Shown piece after piece: positions 12,101-22,883 of a DNA stretch of 64,000 nt. Numbering within the stretch: the stretch's first letter is position 1; each line of letters opens with the position of its first letter. Source of the stretch: Golubevia sp. BC0850 (lineage: Eukaryota; Basidiomycota; Exobasidiomycetes; Golubeviales; Golubeviaceae); the NCBI GenBank assembly GCA_012976225.1, contig JAAVVG010000019.1, positions 372,001 through 436,000 on the forward strand. The letters run 5' to 3'. Position numbers and translations under genes: made by a program. The notes under the pieces are model-generated. The model saw nothing but the letters and a program-made list of their open reading frames with translations. It was not told the DNA's origin and did not search any database.

Positions 12101-12223
12101 ACATCCTTCTTGGGTGAAGTTTGACCTGACTTTCTTTCCTTGCCTGACCTTCCTCCTCCTCGCCTCTAGCTGTTCACCGAGTACGATCCAAACCATTCAT
12201 TCCAAGACCAATCCATCGGTTGA
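9102..12223 (+). CDS. AIN1: Alpha-actinin-like actin cross-linker (two CH domains, short rod, EF hands)
   Basis: Ten exons (9102..9190, 9299..9525, 9910..9988, 10089..10524, 10603..11223, 11307..11453, 11580..11660, 11752..11823, 11927..12064, 12170..12223) give a 647-residue protein with every phase matching. Calponin-homology domain 1 spans about residues 20-130 (WEDVQAKTFTKWLN, DLSNGVRLCQLMEIMG, NVNVALNFI, IIDGNLKLILGMIWTLILRF). CH2 follows at about 135-245 (LLLWCQRKT, SFRDGLALCALIHKHRPDL). A helical, partly coiled-coil rod runs to about 490, then an EF-hand region to the end. The rod is far shorter than the four spectrin repeats of animal alpha-actinin and resembles fission-yeast Ain1. 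The first EF loop (DKDSLNVLNVSDF) lacks the usual Gly at position 6 and Glu at 12, so calcium binding may be weak. Expected role: bundling F-actin, for example at the cytokinetic ring. Confidence 0.94.
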
Positions 12224-12689
12224 GGCCGGATTCTTTCTTGTAGGAGAGATTCAACCCAAACGTCACCTCGTCTCTCTCTTTCTGTAGATGCCTTTCAATT
12301 GCCCTGTTCTCTAATTTCCTTAACCTCAAAAATTCATTAAGGGATGTAATCAGTTATCTTTAAAGCAGTCTTCTTTGATTCAATGTGCCCCTTCACTCTA
12401 ATAGCTTTTCTTTCGCTCAGCGACCTGCTTTCGATTGACTGTCAAGAGTGATGGAGTGACAATCCATGTATGTAGTAGTTTCAATCTTGAGTTTCTACTC
12501 AATTGAGTGGCAGAAGACGCTCACGAAGTCAGATCATCGGGCTTGCCGCTTGGGAGGGAGCAGGGTCTGGTGCGAGAGTCGAGACCATTTGAGAACGAAG
12601 AGTGCTTCCTTTCGTCACATTCAACCTTTCAATCAGACATCTGTCTTCTCCGTTTCTCGCGCCCATCAAGAAAAGCCTGAAAGTTCAGA
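12224..12689. other. Intergenic region upstream of DcpS
   Basis: A 466-bp stretch holding the 3' end of alpha-actinin and the promoter of the decapping gene, both on the plus strand. No ORF with recognisable content, repeat or clear TATA box is visible. Confidence 0.4.
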
Positions 12690-14394
12690 ATGTCAGAAAC
12701 TCCAAAGTCAGTCCCTCTCGACTTTCTCTCCGGCTTTCAGTTAGAACGAGTGCTGGACGAAGGTAAGATACGTCTTGGACCATTTCCAAACAGATCCATT
12801 CTCAGTGAGCTTCTACTGACCCTTACCCACACTAATTCCAACATTTCACCACAGATCCTCGAAGCAGAACGGCTTCTCTATTAGGGACCTTTCCAAACAC
12901 ACGAACGAACGAGTCTGCTCAACCCGAAGGTATGAGAGAAAGAGCCATTCTTCTGCTGGAAAAGACTCACTTCGACTCAGCTTTCTACGAATCGATAGGA
13001 GAAGGTTCAGATCATCTAGTCTCTAAATCTTTTGCCTCATCGGAAGGGAAATCTTCAGAGCCAAACTCAAAAGTCAGGAAGATCGAGTCTTCATCACTTT
13101 TCTCCAAGCTTGAAAGTGTTGGTCAGAATGATATCTACACTTGGCTATTGGGCTGGAGAAATTCAGAAGTAGCTGATGATCAGGCAGACTTCAAGATCAA
13201 TATGATTCGACCTGTTGATGAGAAAGTGAGTGAGAAGAAAGAGGCCGTGGAAGTAGAAGCAATGCACTGATGTAAAGGTTCTGTCCCTTCTTATTTCTTT
13301 TTTCGAATGCTTAGCACATAGCCAAGTATTCAATTCAAAAGAAGTTCATGATCTATGGTTAGTTCTGATGGCCTCATGAATTCTCCTTCTCTCGACGCTC
13401 TTTTTGCTGATCTAGATTCCTACCTCTTCTCCACAGAGACTCCTGAGATGTATTCTCAATTGATAGAGCCTTGGATTCATTCTCAATTACCTTCTCGTAT
13501 CAATTGGTCAGTCGATGCATAGGTTCTTGCCCACCTTTGTTCTGCACATCTTGGTCTTCGAGGAGGAAACTAATCTTCTTCCTTCTCTGGAATATCATTT
13601 GATCTTAGGGTCTACAACATTTTAGACAAACAGAAAGAGTCGGAGTCGATCTTGTACGAAGATCCGGATCCGCAAACTGGTTTCATCGTAAGTCTTTTCT
13701 TTTCGACCAGTGATTTCTTCTCTTCCAGCCCCTTGACCTTGATCTTCTTCTGCTTTGGCATACTGCTCTACTTGATCACGTATCCCAGATTCTCCCAGAC
13801 CTCAAATGGGACAAGAAGACTCTGTCGACTCTCTATCTAACAGCGATAGTTCACGACAGATCTCTTCGCTCTCTCCGAGATTTGAGACCATCATCAACCG
13901 AGGAAGGTTCCAAGCATGTTGAATTGTTGGAGAAAATCGAAAAGGCTTCTAGAGAGTTGGTAGACGAAAAATTCGGGCTGAAAGGATTGGAAGCGGGTTT
14001 TGAAGGAAACGGTGGTGCGTTGAGATGTTTCATTCATTATCAACCTACCTACTAGTGAGTTCCGAGATCTGTCGCAAGTGAAGGATGACGATTTGGGACT
14101 TTTTTTTTTAACTTTTCCTGGTCTAGGAAAAGAGTCAAGGGTGGTGAAATCCTCAAGGAGCTGATCCAACTCTCTCCCCTTCATCTCCATCTTCTTCACT
14201 CGCTCCAAAGTCATTTGCACATCCATCTTATTTCTTCCTCTCAGACTCAGCATCCAGGAGCTTTAGCGGGTCAGGCTCATTTACTTCAAGACGTCATAGA
14301 TTTGTTGAAATTGGGTGTTGATTTCAAGAAGAGAACTATTGGATATGCTCTGGGAGAGAGACATGAGATATGGAGAGTTCTCAACAAAGAATAA
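12690..14394 (+). CDS. DCS1: Scavenger mRNA-decapping enzyme DcpS (HIT family)
   Basis: Seven exons (12690..12762, 12855..13225, 13315..13357, 13437..13506, 13609..13687, 13789..14054, 14211..14394) encode 361 residues. The enzyme hydrolyses residual m7GpppN caps left after 3'-5' mRNA decay. Family blocks appear in order: HIAKYSIQKKFMIYETPEMY in the N-terminal domain, RINWVYNIL, LYEDPDP, LPDLKWD, the segment with SLRSLRDLRP, FIHYQPTYY, and the histidine triad HLHIHLI (His302, His304, His306), where the middle His forms the catalytic intermediate. The C-terminus GQAHLLQDVI and RTIGYALGERH also matches DcpS. The last intron splits the Tyr codon directly before the triad. The length is normal for the family. 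The protein should be cytoplasmic or nuclear. Confidence 0.95.
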
Positions 14395-14906
14395 TGTGTT
14401 TTCTCTGGGGGCTGGAAAATCTTTGGGGGAAAGGAAAGGTTGAGAGTCTCAAATGCCACCGTATCGCCATTGCATCAGCTTTCACTTCTTCTCAGTCGTT
14501 CTGATCTTCACCTCCCAACAGAATACTAGATGAAGAAAAGCTTTTCCTTTTCTAAGCGAGAAAATGTAGAAAATAATTTTGAGCTTGGAAGGAGTTCACA
14601 ACATTTTTCATTCTTCTTCAACCACCCCAAACTCTCCCCCTTTAAATCAACTTCAACTTGACGTCCCACCCTTCCAACGCATGTTTCAAGTTCTGGCGAT
14701 ACTCTCTGAATTCCTACAATCTAAGACCCTGAGCAGGGCTTCAAACAGAAAGTTCCTCGCTTAAAGGTCAGATGAGTCATTAATTGGGTATGGCCGTATG
14801 GGAAAACAGAACCTCATATACTTTTTACAAAATCTACAGAGACTTCAGTTGTCAATTGCCGTCCTATTTCGACCCTCCATTTCATCCCTTAATCCATCTT
14901 CTTATC
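14395..14906. other. Convergent 3' flanks of DcpS and the FAD monooxygenase
   Basis: Two genes end toward each other across 512 bp. AT-rich strings such as AATAATTTT near 14570 could serve as 3'-end signals. No coding content is recognised. Confidence 0.4.
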
Positions 14907-16263
14907 CTACTCCACTTTCATTTCAACATTCTCCTCTTCTGGAAGTCCATATTTAGGCAATTTGAAGTCTTCGTCTTCATCAGAAGCAAAACCCTTAGTC
15001 CAAGGTAAAGCAGAATAAATCTTGACCAGGTTTGAAACCAAAGAGAAAGCCAACTGTAAACACCATCTCTGTAGCCTGGTTCTAGGATGAACACATCCCG
15101 GAAAAATAGAAGGAATTTTTTGAGTCTCCTCAACAAATGGACGAAAAAGATCTTCGAACTTTTGAAAAGCAACTTTAGGGTGTTCTCCAATTTGCAACTT
15201 GCTTAATTCACCAGCTAGAAGGAAAGGAGAAAGTAAAGCTAAAGAAGTTCCCATTCCAGTTAGAGGAGTAGGAGCATGAGCAGTATCACCTAAACAAATG
15301 ATTCTACCTTCCCACCATTTAGTCATTTTAATCTGTTGAATGGCTTGAAAATAAAAATCGTCGGTTTCATCTAAAGAATCTAAAAGTCTTTGACTTTCCC
15401 ATCCTACATTTTTAAACTCAGCTTTCAACAAAGCCTTTTGAGATTCCTTGTCTTTTCTAGCAGTCAATTTCCAGATTTCTTTAGATTCTTGATTTTCTGG
15501 CATTTTTGAAAACATAGCTCTGACATTTCCGTAAGGATCTGGTCTGATTGCAACGTTTCTTCTACCAGTTCCAAAATAAAGGTTCCACCAATTGTTATCT
15601 CTTTCAGTTTTAGGAGCTGTCCAATAAGCTATGAACATTCCCAAATCATTGATTCCAACATTGTTTGATGGGAAGGCCATTTTTCTAAGGGCTGACCATT
15701 GCCCGTCTGCTGCTACTACCATGTCATATTCTTCTTCTGATTCATCACTTAATTTAACTCTAACTGACTTCTCATCGTTTGATAAGATTTCTTTGACAGT
15801 TATTCCAAATCGATATTCGACATTTTTGAAATCTTTGGTTGCTCCATACAATAATTTCGAAAGATCTCCTCTTAAGATTTCGTATTCTGAAGTTGGACTT
15901 GCAGAAGAACCTTCCAAGACTGGAAATTTAGCAAAGGCTTGACCTTTCGAATCGACCAATTGAGTACCTTGTTCCTGAAAGACGTTGAAGAAAGCACAGA
16001 GACTTTGAGCGATTGGAACAGAGCACTGCGTGGAGGCTGAAGGTCAACAATGACAAACTCACTGTGGTATTAAGACGTTTGACTTCATCCATCAAGTTCA
16101 TCATTTTCAACACCTTAATGGCGCTGCCTCTGACGTCAACATTCTGACCAATGGATAAGAGAGATGAAGCTTTTTCTACCACCGTGACGGTTTGGCCGGT
16201 TTTTGAGAGCCACCAAGCTAAAGATGGACCTCCAATTCCGGCACCTGAGATAAGAACTCGCAT
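14907..16263 (-). CDS. FAD-dependent monooxygenase (PHBH/TetX-like)
   Basis: A 422-residue flavoprotein hydroxylase in two exons, 16063..16263 and 14907..15974. The start is placed at MRVLISGAGIGGPS, which puts the Rossmann GxGxxG (Gly7, Gly9, Gly12) at the very N-terminus as usual; the longer upstream reading frame adds Ser/Pro-rich residues and is judged leader. Other group A flavin monooxygenase landmarks are the acidic ribose-binding end of beta-2 (VVEKA), the DG motif (AADGQWSALRK) and the second FAD motif CLGDTAHAPTPLTGMGTSLA. No membrane span or signal peptide is evident. Substrate is unknown; members act on aromatic acids, polyketides or antibiotics. It does not sit next to other secondary-metabolism genes, so a biosynthetic-cluster role is not supported. 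The opposite neighbour is transcribed divergently. Confidence 0.88.
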
Positions 16264-16898
16264 TGAAGGATGGGAATCTGAAGTCTGGATGGATGGAGAG
16301 GGGGAAAGGTCGGGGTCAGTGGGACAAGAAAGAGTGATTGGGCGGGACGAATGCGGCGAGAGCAGAGAGGTTACAAATGATGGTGAGGTACTCGAAAGAA
16401 TAATTGCAGAAGATTGAAAGTATTGAGGATCTTTCAGACAGCAATCGTTCCAGCTTTTAAGGGGCAATGATACTCACAGATTAGGATGCAGAGAGAGTGG
16501 AGTGATGGGAAGAGCTGAAGGCGTCCGAAAGGTCTGGCTCAGTATTTTGAAACGAAGAGAAGTCGGAGAAGAGAGAAATGAAAGAAGGAGAAAGAAGAGT
16601 CAGCGAGGAGGGGATCTTAAAGGAAAAGGGGAGAAGTCTCTCGTCCGTGTCGGTTCAGCGCGCAGTCATTAACTCATGCAAGCTTACCAATATCTGTCAA
16701 AGATGACTAATAATCGAATCTCGGTGTGATAGGCTTCTTACCATCTCATTTTCGAGGGAGAAAGAGAAGGAAGAGAGGAGAGGGAGAGGGAGAAGGAGGG
16801 GGGGGGCGATGCTTGCTTTCCTCTCGTCTCAGCTATAAACACCACTCAGCCTCATCTTCTGACTTGGACCCAGTCTATCAACTTCCTTTCCTTCCACT
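16264..16898. promoter_or_regulatory. Divergent promoter region with TATA box and polypurine tract
   Basis: This 635-bp region carries the promoters of the monooxygenase (minus) and the mitoribosomal gene (plus). A TATAAAC at 16834-16840 lies 59-65 bp upstream of the plus-strand start codon. Just before it, 16753-16807 is nearly pure purine (GAGGGAGAAAGAGAAGG-like) and ends in a run of G, which could favour unusual DNA structure or bind GAGA-type factors. Confidence 0.55.
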
Positions 16899-17981
16899 AT
16901 GACGTTCTCAATCTGTTGTCGTACTTCCATTCTCAGGACGAAAGCTTCTCCAATCGGCTCCGGTTCCACATCCTCTCTTCCCCAGCGAAGTCGAAACTTT
17001 TCAACTTGTTCTCAACTTTCTCAAGCTCCCAAACCAACTTCAACACTTCCATCATCTCAAGCTTTAGCCGGTACTATCCCACCGAAATCAATTCAAGAAC
17101 AAGTTTTGAAATATCCTCAACATCCTTTATTAGCATTTTTCAATTCAGTTCCATTGAATTCGACTCTGCCAGAATCTGAAAGGTTACCTGAAAGCAATAG
17201 CAATAGCAAGACATCAAAGGATCAATCATTTGATGGAGATTTACAAATCCCATCAAGTTTCTCAGTTCATGATACGAGCAAAGTAGTCCTACATTCTTCT
17301 AGAAGTTGGTTAGCTCCTGAATTGAGATTGAAATCCAGTCATGAATTGCATGTACTTTGGTACGTTTTATTGATGGAAAGGAATCGATTGGCTACTAGTT
17401 GGGATGAAATCGCTAGAGTTAACGCTAGGAATTTGGCTAAGAGAAGTGGTGAGAATATCAGTAAAAGGAATCATAGAGTGAGTTCGTTGTTGAAGTAGTC
17501 AGAGTTAGAGGCGTTGGAAACTAGAGAATGAGGAAGGAAGGTGCTGCGTACTCAATTAGAGTTCTCTGGAGGTCATTTCACGATTTTCCAATTGAACAAA
17601 ACTTCAAGTTTTGGTGAATACTAGTAGAGGCGGCCAGCGCATGCGCTTCGAGATGGCATACATTCATTCGATCTGCTCCCATTCCCAACCTTCCTAACTT
17701 TCTTCCTACTTCCTACTTCCACCTCCTACTTCCTTCGTTTCCCCTTCTGCCCATCCCTTCATCTTCAATCTCTCCCTCTCTTCCCTCTCCATTCTAATCA
17801 GGTCAAGAAATCAATGGCACGAATCAAACTAGTTCTAAATGAACGTAGATTAGCTTTACTCCAAGCTCAAAAGGAGGTTAGATCTGCATCTTCCTCAACT
17901 GCTTCAAGTCCCGAGGAGGAAGAAGACTTATGGGAAGATGTGAATGAGGAGATGGTGGCGGAATTTGAGCAGAAAAAATGA
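16899..17981 (+). CDS. MRPL4: Mitochondrial large-subunit ribosomal protein uL29m (MRP-L47 family)
   Basis: Two exons, 16899..17477 and 17802..17981, give 252 residues. The core reads GRSW-like SRSWLAPELRLKSSHELHVLWY, LLMERNRLATSWDE and RMKKSMARIKL-type VKKSMARIKLVLNERR. This is the diagnostic stretch of mitochondrial uL29 proteins, in which the helical pair contacts 21S rRNA near the tunnel exit. The N-terminus (MTFSICCRTSILRTKAS) is basic, Ser-rich and lacks acids, as in a matrix-targeting presequence. The region between it and the core is Ser/Pro-rich. The C-terminal tail is acidic (EEEEDLWEDVNEE). The single intron is 324 bp. It is a housekeeping gene for mitochondrial translation with no functional link to its neighbours. 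Confidence 0.93.
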
Positions 17982-18410
17982 GAGGGTTGAGAAGATGGGA
18001 AACATAGCATAGAAGGGAAGAGTTTGAAGGGTCATTTGTATTATTTTCTCTAACTCCAATTCAGATGCTTTAACAGGTGAATTTTAGATACAGTGCTTAG
18101 AGGGTATTTTAACTTCAATAGATGAGATTACCTCTAGTAACCCTCTCCTTTTGCCCTGCCTTGCCACTGCTCTCCTCGCAGCAAGTACTAGGTGGCCTAG
18201 CAAAACACAATGGCCTTCTTCTACCCACCTGGCAGACTGGTGTCTTCTCAAGTCCTAACATGGTGTTTTGATCGTTGCTGTGTCGAGCAGTGGTTGTGCT
18301 TGGCTTTCCAAGCAGTGGTGTTTATCTCTCTTTCTTCCGTCCTCCATCATCATGAGTTGCATTCTTGGAGAATTTAATTCAGTAGAGTGAGTAAGCGATT
18401 CTATGTTCAG
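17982..18410. other. Region upstream of the TBC gene, probably holding its undefined first exon
   Basis: The stretch contains an ORF from ATG 18212 to a TAA near 18375, in the same frame as the first secure TBC exon. A phase-0 intron from about 18242 (GTGTCT, weak) to 18410 would join them. A second ATG at 18353 leads into a GTGAGTAAG donor-like string but leaves only 24 nt to the acceptor. The first exon therefore remains open. Confidence 0.35.
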
Positions 18411-21405
18411 TTCGGAACAGTAGCTGAATCATCTCTTGCCCTCTCACTTGATTCTCTAAGAGCTCTGAGGCGATTGGCAGTGGAGAAAGGATATCAAGCC
18501 ATTGAGAAGGAGAAGGAGAATCAGAATCAGGATCAGTTTCGTAGAGCTGCTTGGTGAGTTTTAAAGGATAATCAAATTAGTATGATATCAAATCAAATAA
18601 CTCGAATGCAAGTATCTTATCTTTCTATCCATCTATATTCTATGGCCAGGCTCTACCTCTTAGGTCTACCACCTTCACCTTCAACATCAACTTCCAACCA
18701 CTCGACCTCCAAGAATGCAACCTCAAACCTACTAGAACAATCCCAAAATCTTGATTCACAATTGGATTCAGATGGTTGGCAATTGACAAGAGACTTTGAT
18801 GGAACTTCAAGTTGGACAGAAGCTGGTGGAGTAACAGCAACAACAGCTCAACAGGAAGAAGATCAATGGACAACAGCTACCAGTAAGAGATCTAAAAGAG
18901 TCAAAAGAAGTCTCAATGGACATAGTGAGAATGGAGAGGCAGAAGGAGAGGCAGAGGCAGAGGCAGAGGGAGATCAAGACGATGGTAGAGAAAGTAACAC
19001 TACTACTTCCAACTCTCAATCCGAATCTACCACCAATCCTTCTTCTATTTCAACTTCGGATCTGTCTAACAATAGATTTGCAATCAATTTGGAAAATCAA
19101 TCCATCAGTAAGACCAAGAATAAGAATCAGAGAAAGAAGAAGAAGAAGGAAAAAGCTAATCGGAAGGATGAGAAGGGAGGTTTGGATGAGAGCAACTTGA
19201 ACTTGAATGGAGGTGAGAAAGGAAAAAGGAAGGAAATCGAAGATGATGGAACTCATAGAGATGAAAGACAGGTTGAATTGGACATTATGAGAAGTTTCGT
19301 TGGCTTTCAAGATGGAGGTGAGTTGTTATCAATAGGTTTGATTCTAGGCGAGGATCCTATTCACTCAACTCATCATAGTCTCCCCTTCTTTTCGTTCTGA
19401 TATTCAAAGTGCTGAAAGACCCAACACTTCGTCAAAGGAGACGAGATCAGTTAAGAGAAGTGGTGGTTGGAGTCCTGAGGAGACACCCTGCTCTCAGCTA
19501 CTTCCAAGTGAGTCTTACTTCTCTCCAGAAATGAGACCTCTGATCCATCTCGGACTTCTATGCCCTGATTCCAATCCTTACTGACTAACCTGTCTGCTCT
19601 TTTGGACTTCCCATCTTTTGTCTCCATCCTTCAAAGGGATACCACGACATTCTCTCAATCATACTCTTAACCCTCAATCCAAACGAGCCTCCTCCAGGTC
19701 CTACTACTATTTCTCCTTGGGAATCCATCGAAGAAAGAGATTCTACTTTGGAAGCTTGTGAGAGGATCAGTCTACATTTCGTTAGAGATAGTATGACTGA
19801 AAATATGGATCCAGTGATGGGTCAATTGAAGTGAGCAAACTAAAAGTCTCATCTGTGACGGTATCAGACATGACCTTACGTCTTTCTCCTCCCCTATTCT
19901 TGCTTCAGAGTTGTCCGAAACATTCTTCGACTGGTAGACGGAGAGCTAGCTACTGTGGTTGAGCAGTGAGTCTTCTAATCGATCTCTGATTCAAACGTCG
20001 ATTCCAACGCTAAACGACATCCCGTCATCAAAACCCTTTTTTCTCCAAACAGAGCTTCGCCACTTCCATTCTTTGCTCTGCCTTGGCTCTTAACTCTCCT
20101 TTCTCACGATCTCTCTTTCAAGACTTCTCAATTGATCTTCGACTTCATCATCTCTCATGGACCTGCAAGCGTTCTTTATCTCTGTGTAGCTGTAAGTTTT
20201 TAAAGTCCTGTTCAGGAATCGAAAGATGACAGTTCTGATTGATTCTGAACTCTTACTTTCAATTCACTTGCTTTCCTCACCTCGAACAGATCATACTCAC
20301 AAAGAAAGAAACTTTGAAGTCGGAACCTGACTTATGTTCAGATCCTGCATTCCTTCATCAGTTCCTCTCTCAATTACCAGATTTGCAATCTCAATCCTCA
20401 AAATATTTCCAACTTTCCGATACAACCATCAGTTCTACTTCCGCTTCATCTTCAAATTCCGAAAAAGATCCTTCTTCGGATTCCACTTCAAGACCTTCAA
20501 AACTTCAAACCGAAAAGTCTCCATCTTTGTCCTCTTTCAACTCAACTGAAGATCTTCATCTTGATTCTGATGTTTATCCACCAGATTCAAAAGGCTCTCT
20601 CAATTCAACTCAAATTGAAAAAGAAGCGGAAGAATCAGATGAAGATGATTGGGAAAGGAAGAGGGAACCTCTGAAGGTCGAGTTGAAGGAAATGTTGGAA
20701 AAAGTGGTTGAACTTATGGAGAAATATCCTTTGGAATTGGTAGCTGATCCAATGGGAAAGAAAAGTGTTATTTGGACTTGGGAGGAAATCTTTAGTGAAA
20801 AGAAGGTTGAGGAGAATGGATTGATGGAAAGTCAAAAAGGATCAGACTCTCCCCAAGGTGTCGAAGAAGGTTCGAACGGAAACGATGGATCTTTCATCAA
20901 GGTCGAAAAGAAAGGGAAAGGAAAGAAGAAGAACATTAAAGATGAAACGACTCCTTCAAACTCCATTTCTTCCACTCATAATCCAACTCAAGAGCCAACC
21001 ACTCAAACAAAGAAGATCGAATCACCATCTCCTTCAAGAATTCAAAACTGGAAAGTTCAAGACCAATTAGCTGAAAAGATTGTTTCGGCAGGAGGGATCG
21101 ACGTCGTCAAAAATCCAAATCCATCTCCTTCAACTTCAGTCGCTGGTGATGAATCTCCACCGATTTACGAATATTCCAAAGAATCGAAGGAACTCAAAGG
21201 TGATTCGGAATTCAAGAAGAAAGGGAAATCGGATCAGAAGAAGAAAAGAGATTTTGCTATGACGACGGCTGCTACTGTAGTTGGAGTTGCAGGAGTACTT
21301 CTAGCAGTCTATTCAACTAACAATGGAAGTTCAAACGGAAACGTGGCTAAGGCTGCTATTGGTTACGCAGGTACTTTGTTGGGTGGAATTGGTGGAGATT
21401 GGTGA
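18411..21405 (+). CDS. GYP8: TBC-domain Rab GTPase-activating protein, TBC1D20/Gyp8 type (5' end unresolved)
   Basis: Secure exons are 18411..18553, 18650..19317, 19410..19507, 19637..19830, 19909..19965, 20053..20191 and 20290..21405 (about 805 codons). The TBC landmarks run in order: LRRLAVEKGYQ, LYLLGLP, HRDERQVELDIMRSFVGF (carrying the catalytic Arg), VLRRHPALSYFQGYHDI (the YxQ finger), LHFVRDSM, MDPVMGQLKVVRNIL, FFALPWLLTLLSHDL and IFDFIISHGP. The order and the HxRDxxQVxLD spacing match TBC1D20 and yeast Gyp8, ER/Golgi GAPs for Rab1/Ypt1. As in those, a C-terminal hydrophobic segment (TTAATVVGVAGVLLAVYS) suggests a tail anchor. Low-complexity insertions, including a Glu-Ala repeat near 18945-18970 and a Lys-rich block near 19125, split the domain. 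The start codon is uncertain. Confidence 0.87.
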
Positions 21406-21881
21406 AGGCAGCGGAAACTCAGCATCCTTTTCTTTTTCCTTTCACGAAATGTCATGAGGTTTTATTTTCTCGCCAGTGATCTGTTTCAATTCTTTGTGAT
21501 CAGACTTAGAGTGGATGGGAAAAGGATGCTCTCTTGTTGAGCGTCGCTACTCTGTTTGAAACTGCATTGGTGGCGATTTGTTGTTTCTGTCGAGCCTCTA
21601 TGTACGGTTCGTTCTTTTTTCTTTGCTTAATTTTCGAATTGCAGACTGACAGCAAATGAAAGGGAAAAGCTGAGATTGGTGGCTTGGTATTTAAAATCAA
21701 TTTGGAAACGAGAGAGCGTGGAGTTGGGGAGATAAGGGTGGATCATTTGTGAATAACAAAGAGGCGATGACTTTACTGAAACCCGAGAGAGAAAACAAGT
21801 GTGACATTCTATGGTGCGATAGCTTTAAAAGGAGGACTGATGTAGAGTGCCAAAAAGATTTTTCTTGAAACGGCTCAGCTC
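21406..21881. other. Convergent 3' flanks
   Basis: A 476-bp region between the ends of the TBC gene and the secreted Cys-rich gene. I see no ORF, repeat or structural signal worth calling. Confidence 0.4.
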
Positions 21882-22778
21882 CTATTTAGACTTGGTGAAT
21901 AGTTGAGAGTTGGTGACGTAGAGTCTGTCCTCTCCGTATCCGTTTCCAGTGTTGGTATCAGTTCCTGAGACGTTTGCATCGGAACTGAAGAGAGCGCAGG
22001 TAGGAGTGGCATTACCTCCGTTCTGGCTCCATCCTTGCCATAGGTTTGCGAATGCACATTCTGAAGAAAGGCAAGAGGTCAGATGGCAGAACAAGGGGTA
22101 TTCTAGGCACTTTTGAATCGAGAGACGAAAATGCCCCACTCCTACTCACCAGGATTTTTATCACATTCGTTGGCACAGGCAGCTGGGTCATAAGCAGGTC
22201 CGTAGTTCTTGAATCCAAGGTATCCTCCAGATTCACCTGCGAGGATGGCTCCGTTCAAAGACTTTACTGAGTAAGCTTCTCCCTTGGATTGGATTTGTGA
22301 CCATTCAATCTTGGTGAGCTGACCGTTGCCTTGATTTTGGTTTCCTTGGTTGGTTGCATCAGCAGCTGAGTGGGCGCTGGAGAAGATGGAACACTTGTAA
22401 ACAGGATCAGAAGATCCAGTGGTGCCGTACTCTCTGAAGATGTTTAGGGATTCACAAGCCGAGTTGCTGTTGCAGTAATCTCTGCAAGCACCAATGTCGT
22501 ATCCGTTCAACTCTTTGTAAGTAAGGTAGTCTGTGAAGGGGAAAGAGAAAAACAAGAAAGGGTGAGAAAGGCAGGTCTCTGCGAAGACGGTCTATTTCTT
22601 TTGGACTTGGCCTTTGACTTGCCACTCTTAATCAAAATTTGAACTCACCTGAACCTTCGACGGCAGTATTCAAGCCATCAACGACGGTAGAGTAAGCGTG
22701 AATGATTTGTGCTTCTCTTCTTGCTGGGAGAGCTGAGACGGAGGCTAGGACTACAACGGCGGCAATGAATGACTTCAT
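21882..22778 (-). CDS. Small secreted Cys-rich protein with two PAN/apple-like modules
   Basis: Three exons (22649..22778, 22150..22530, 21882..22060) encode 229 residues. A signal peptide (MKSFIAAVVVLASVSALPARR) ends just before a dibasic RR, a possible Kex2 site. Mature sequence contains two similar Cys clusters: GACRDYCNSNSACESLNIFR followed by KCSIF, and AACANECDKNPGECAFANL followed by CALFSS. The C-x3-C-x5/6-C spacing and the aromatic residues after the third Cys resemble PAN/apple or WSC-like folds that bind carbohydrate or protein. Between them is a Gln/Asn/Gly-rich linker. A TATA box lies about 100 bp upstream. The function is unknown; an extracellular or wall role is inferred. Similar Cys patterns occur in the genes at 33261 and 62588. 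Confidence 0.8.
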
Positions 22779-22876
22779 GTTGATGGATTTGATAACAAGG
22801 GAAAGTTCAAGGTAGAGGAGGAGGGAGAAGTGGTAAGTTGAAAGGGAAGCGAAGACTTTGCTCGATAAGGGGTCAG

Positions 22877-22883
22877 CTTTATA
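22877..22883 (-). promoter_or_regulatory. TATA box for the secreted Cys-rich gene
   Basis: The minus strand reads TATAAAG here, about 100 bp upstream of the start codon at 22778. That spacing allows a short leader. Strong TATA promoters are typical of highly or conditionally expressed secreted proteins. Confidence 0.6.
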
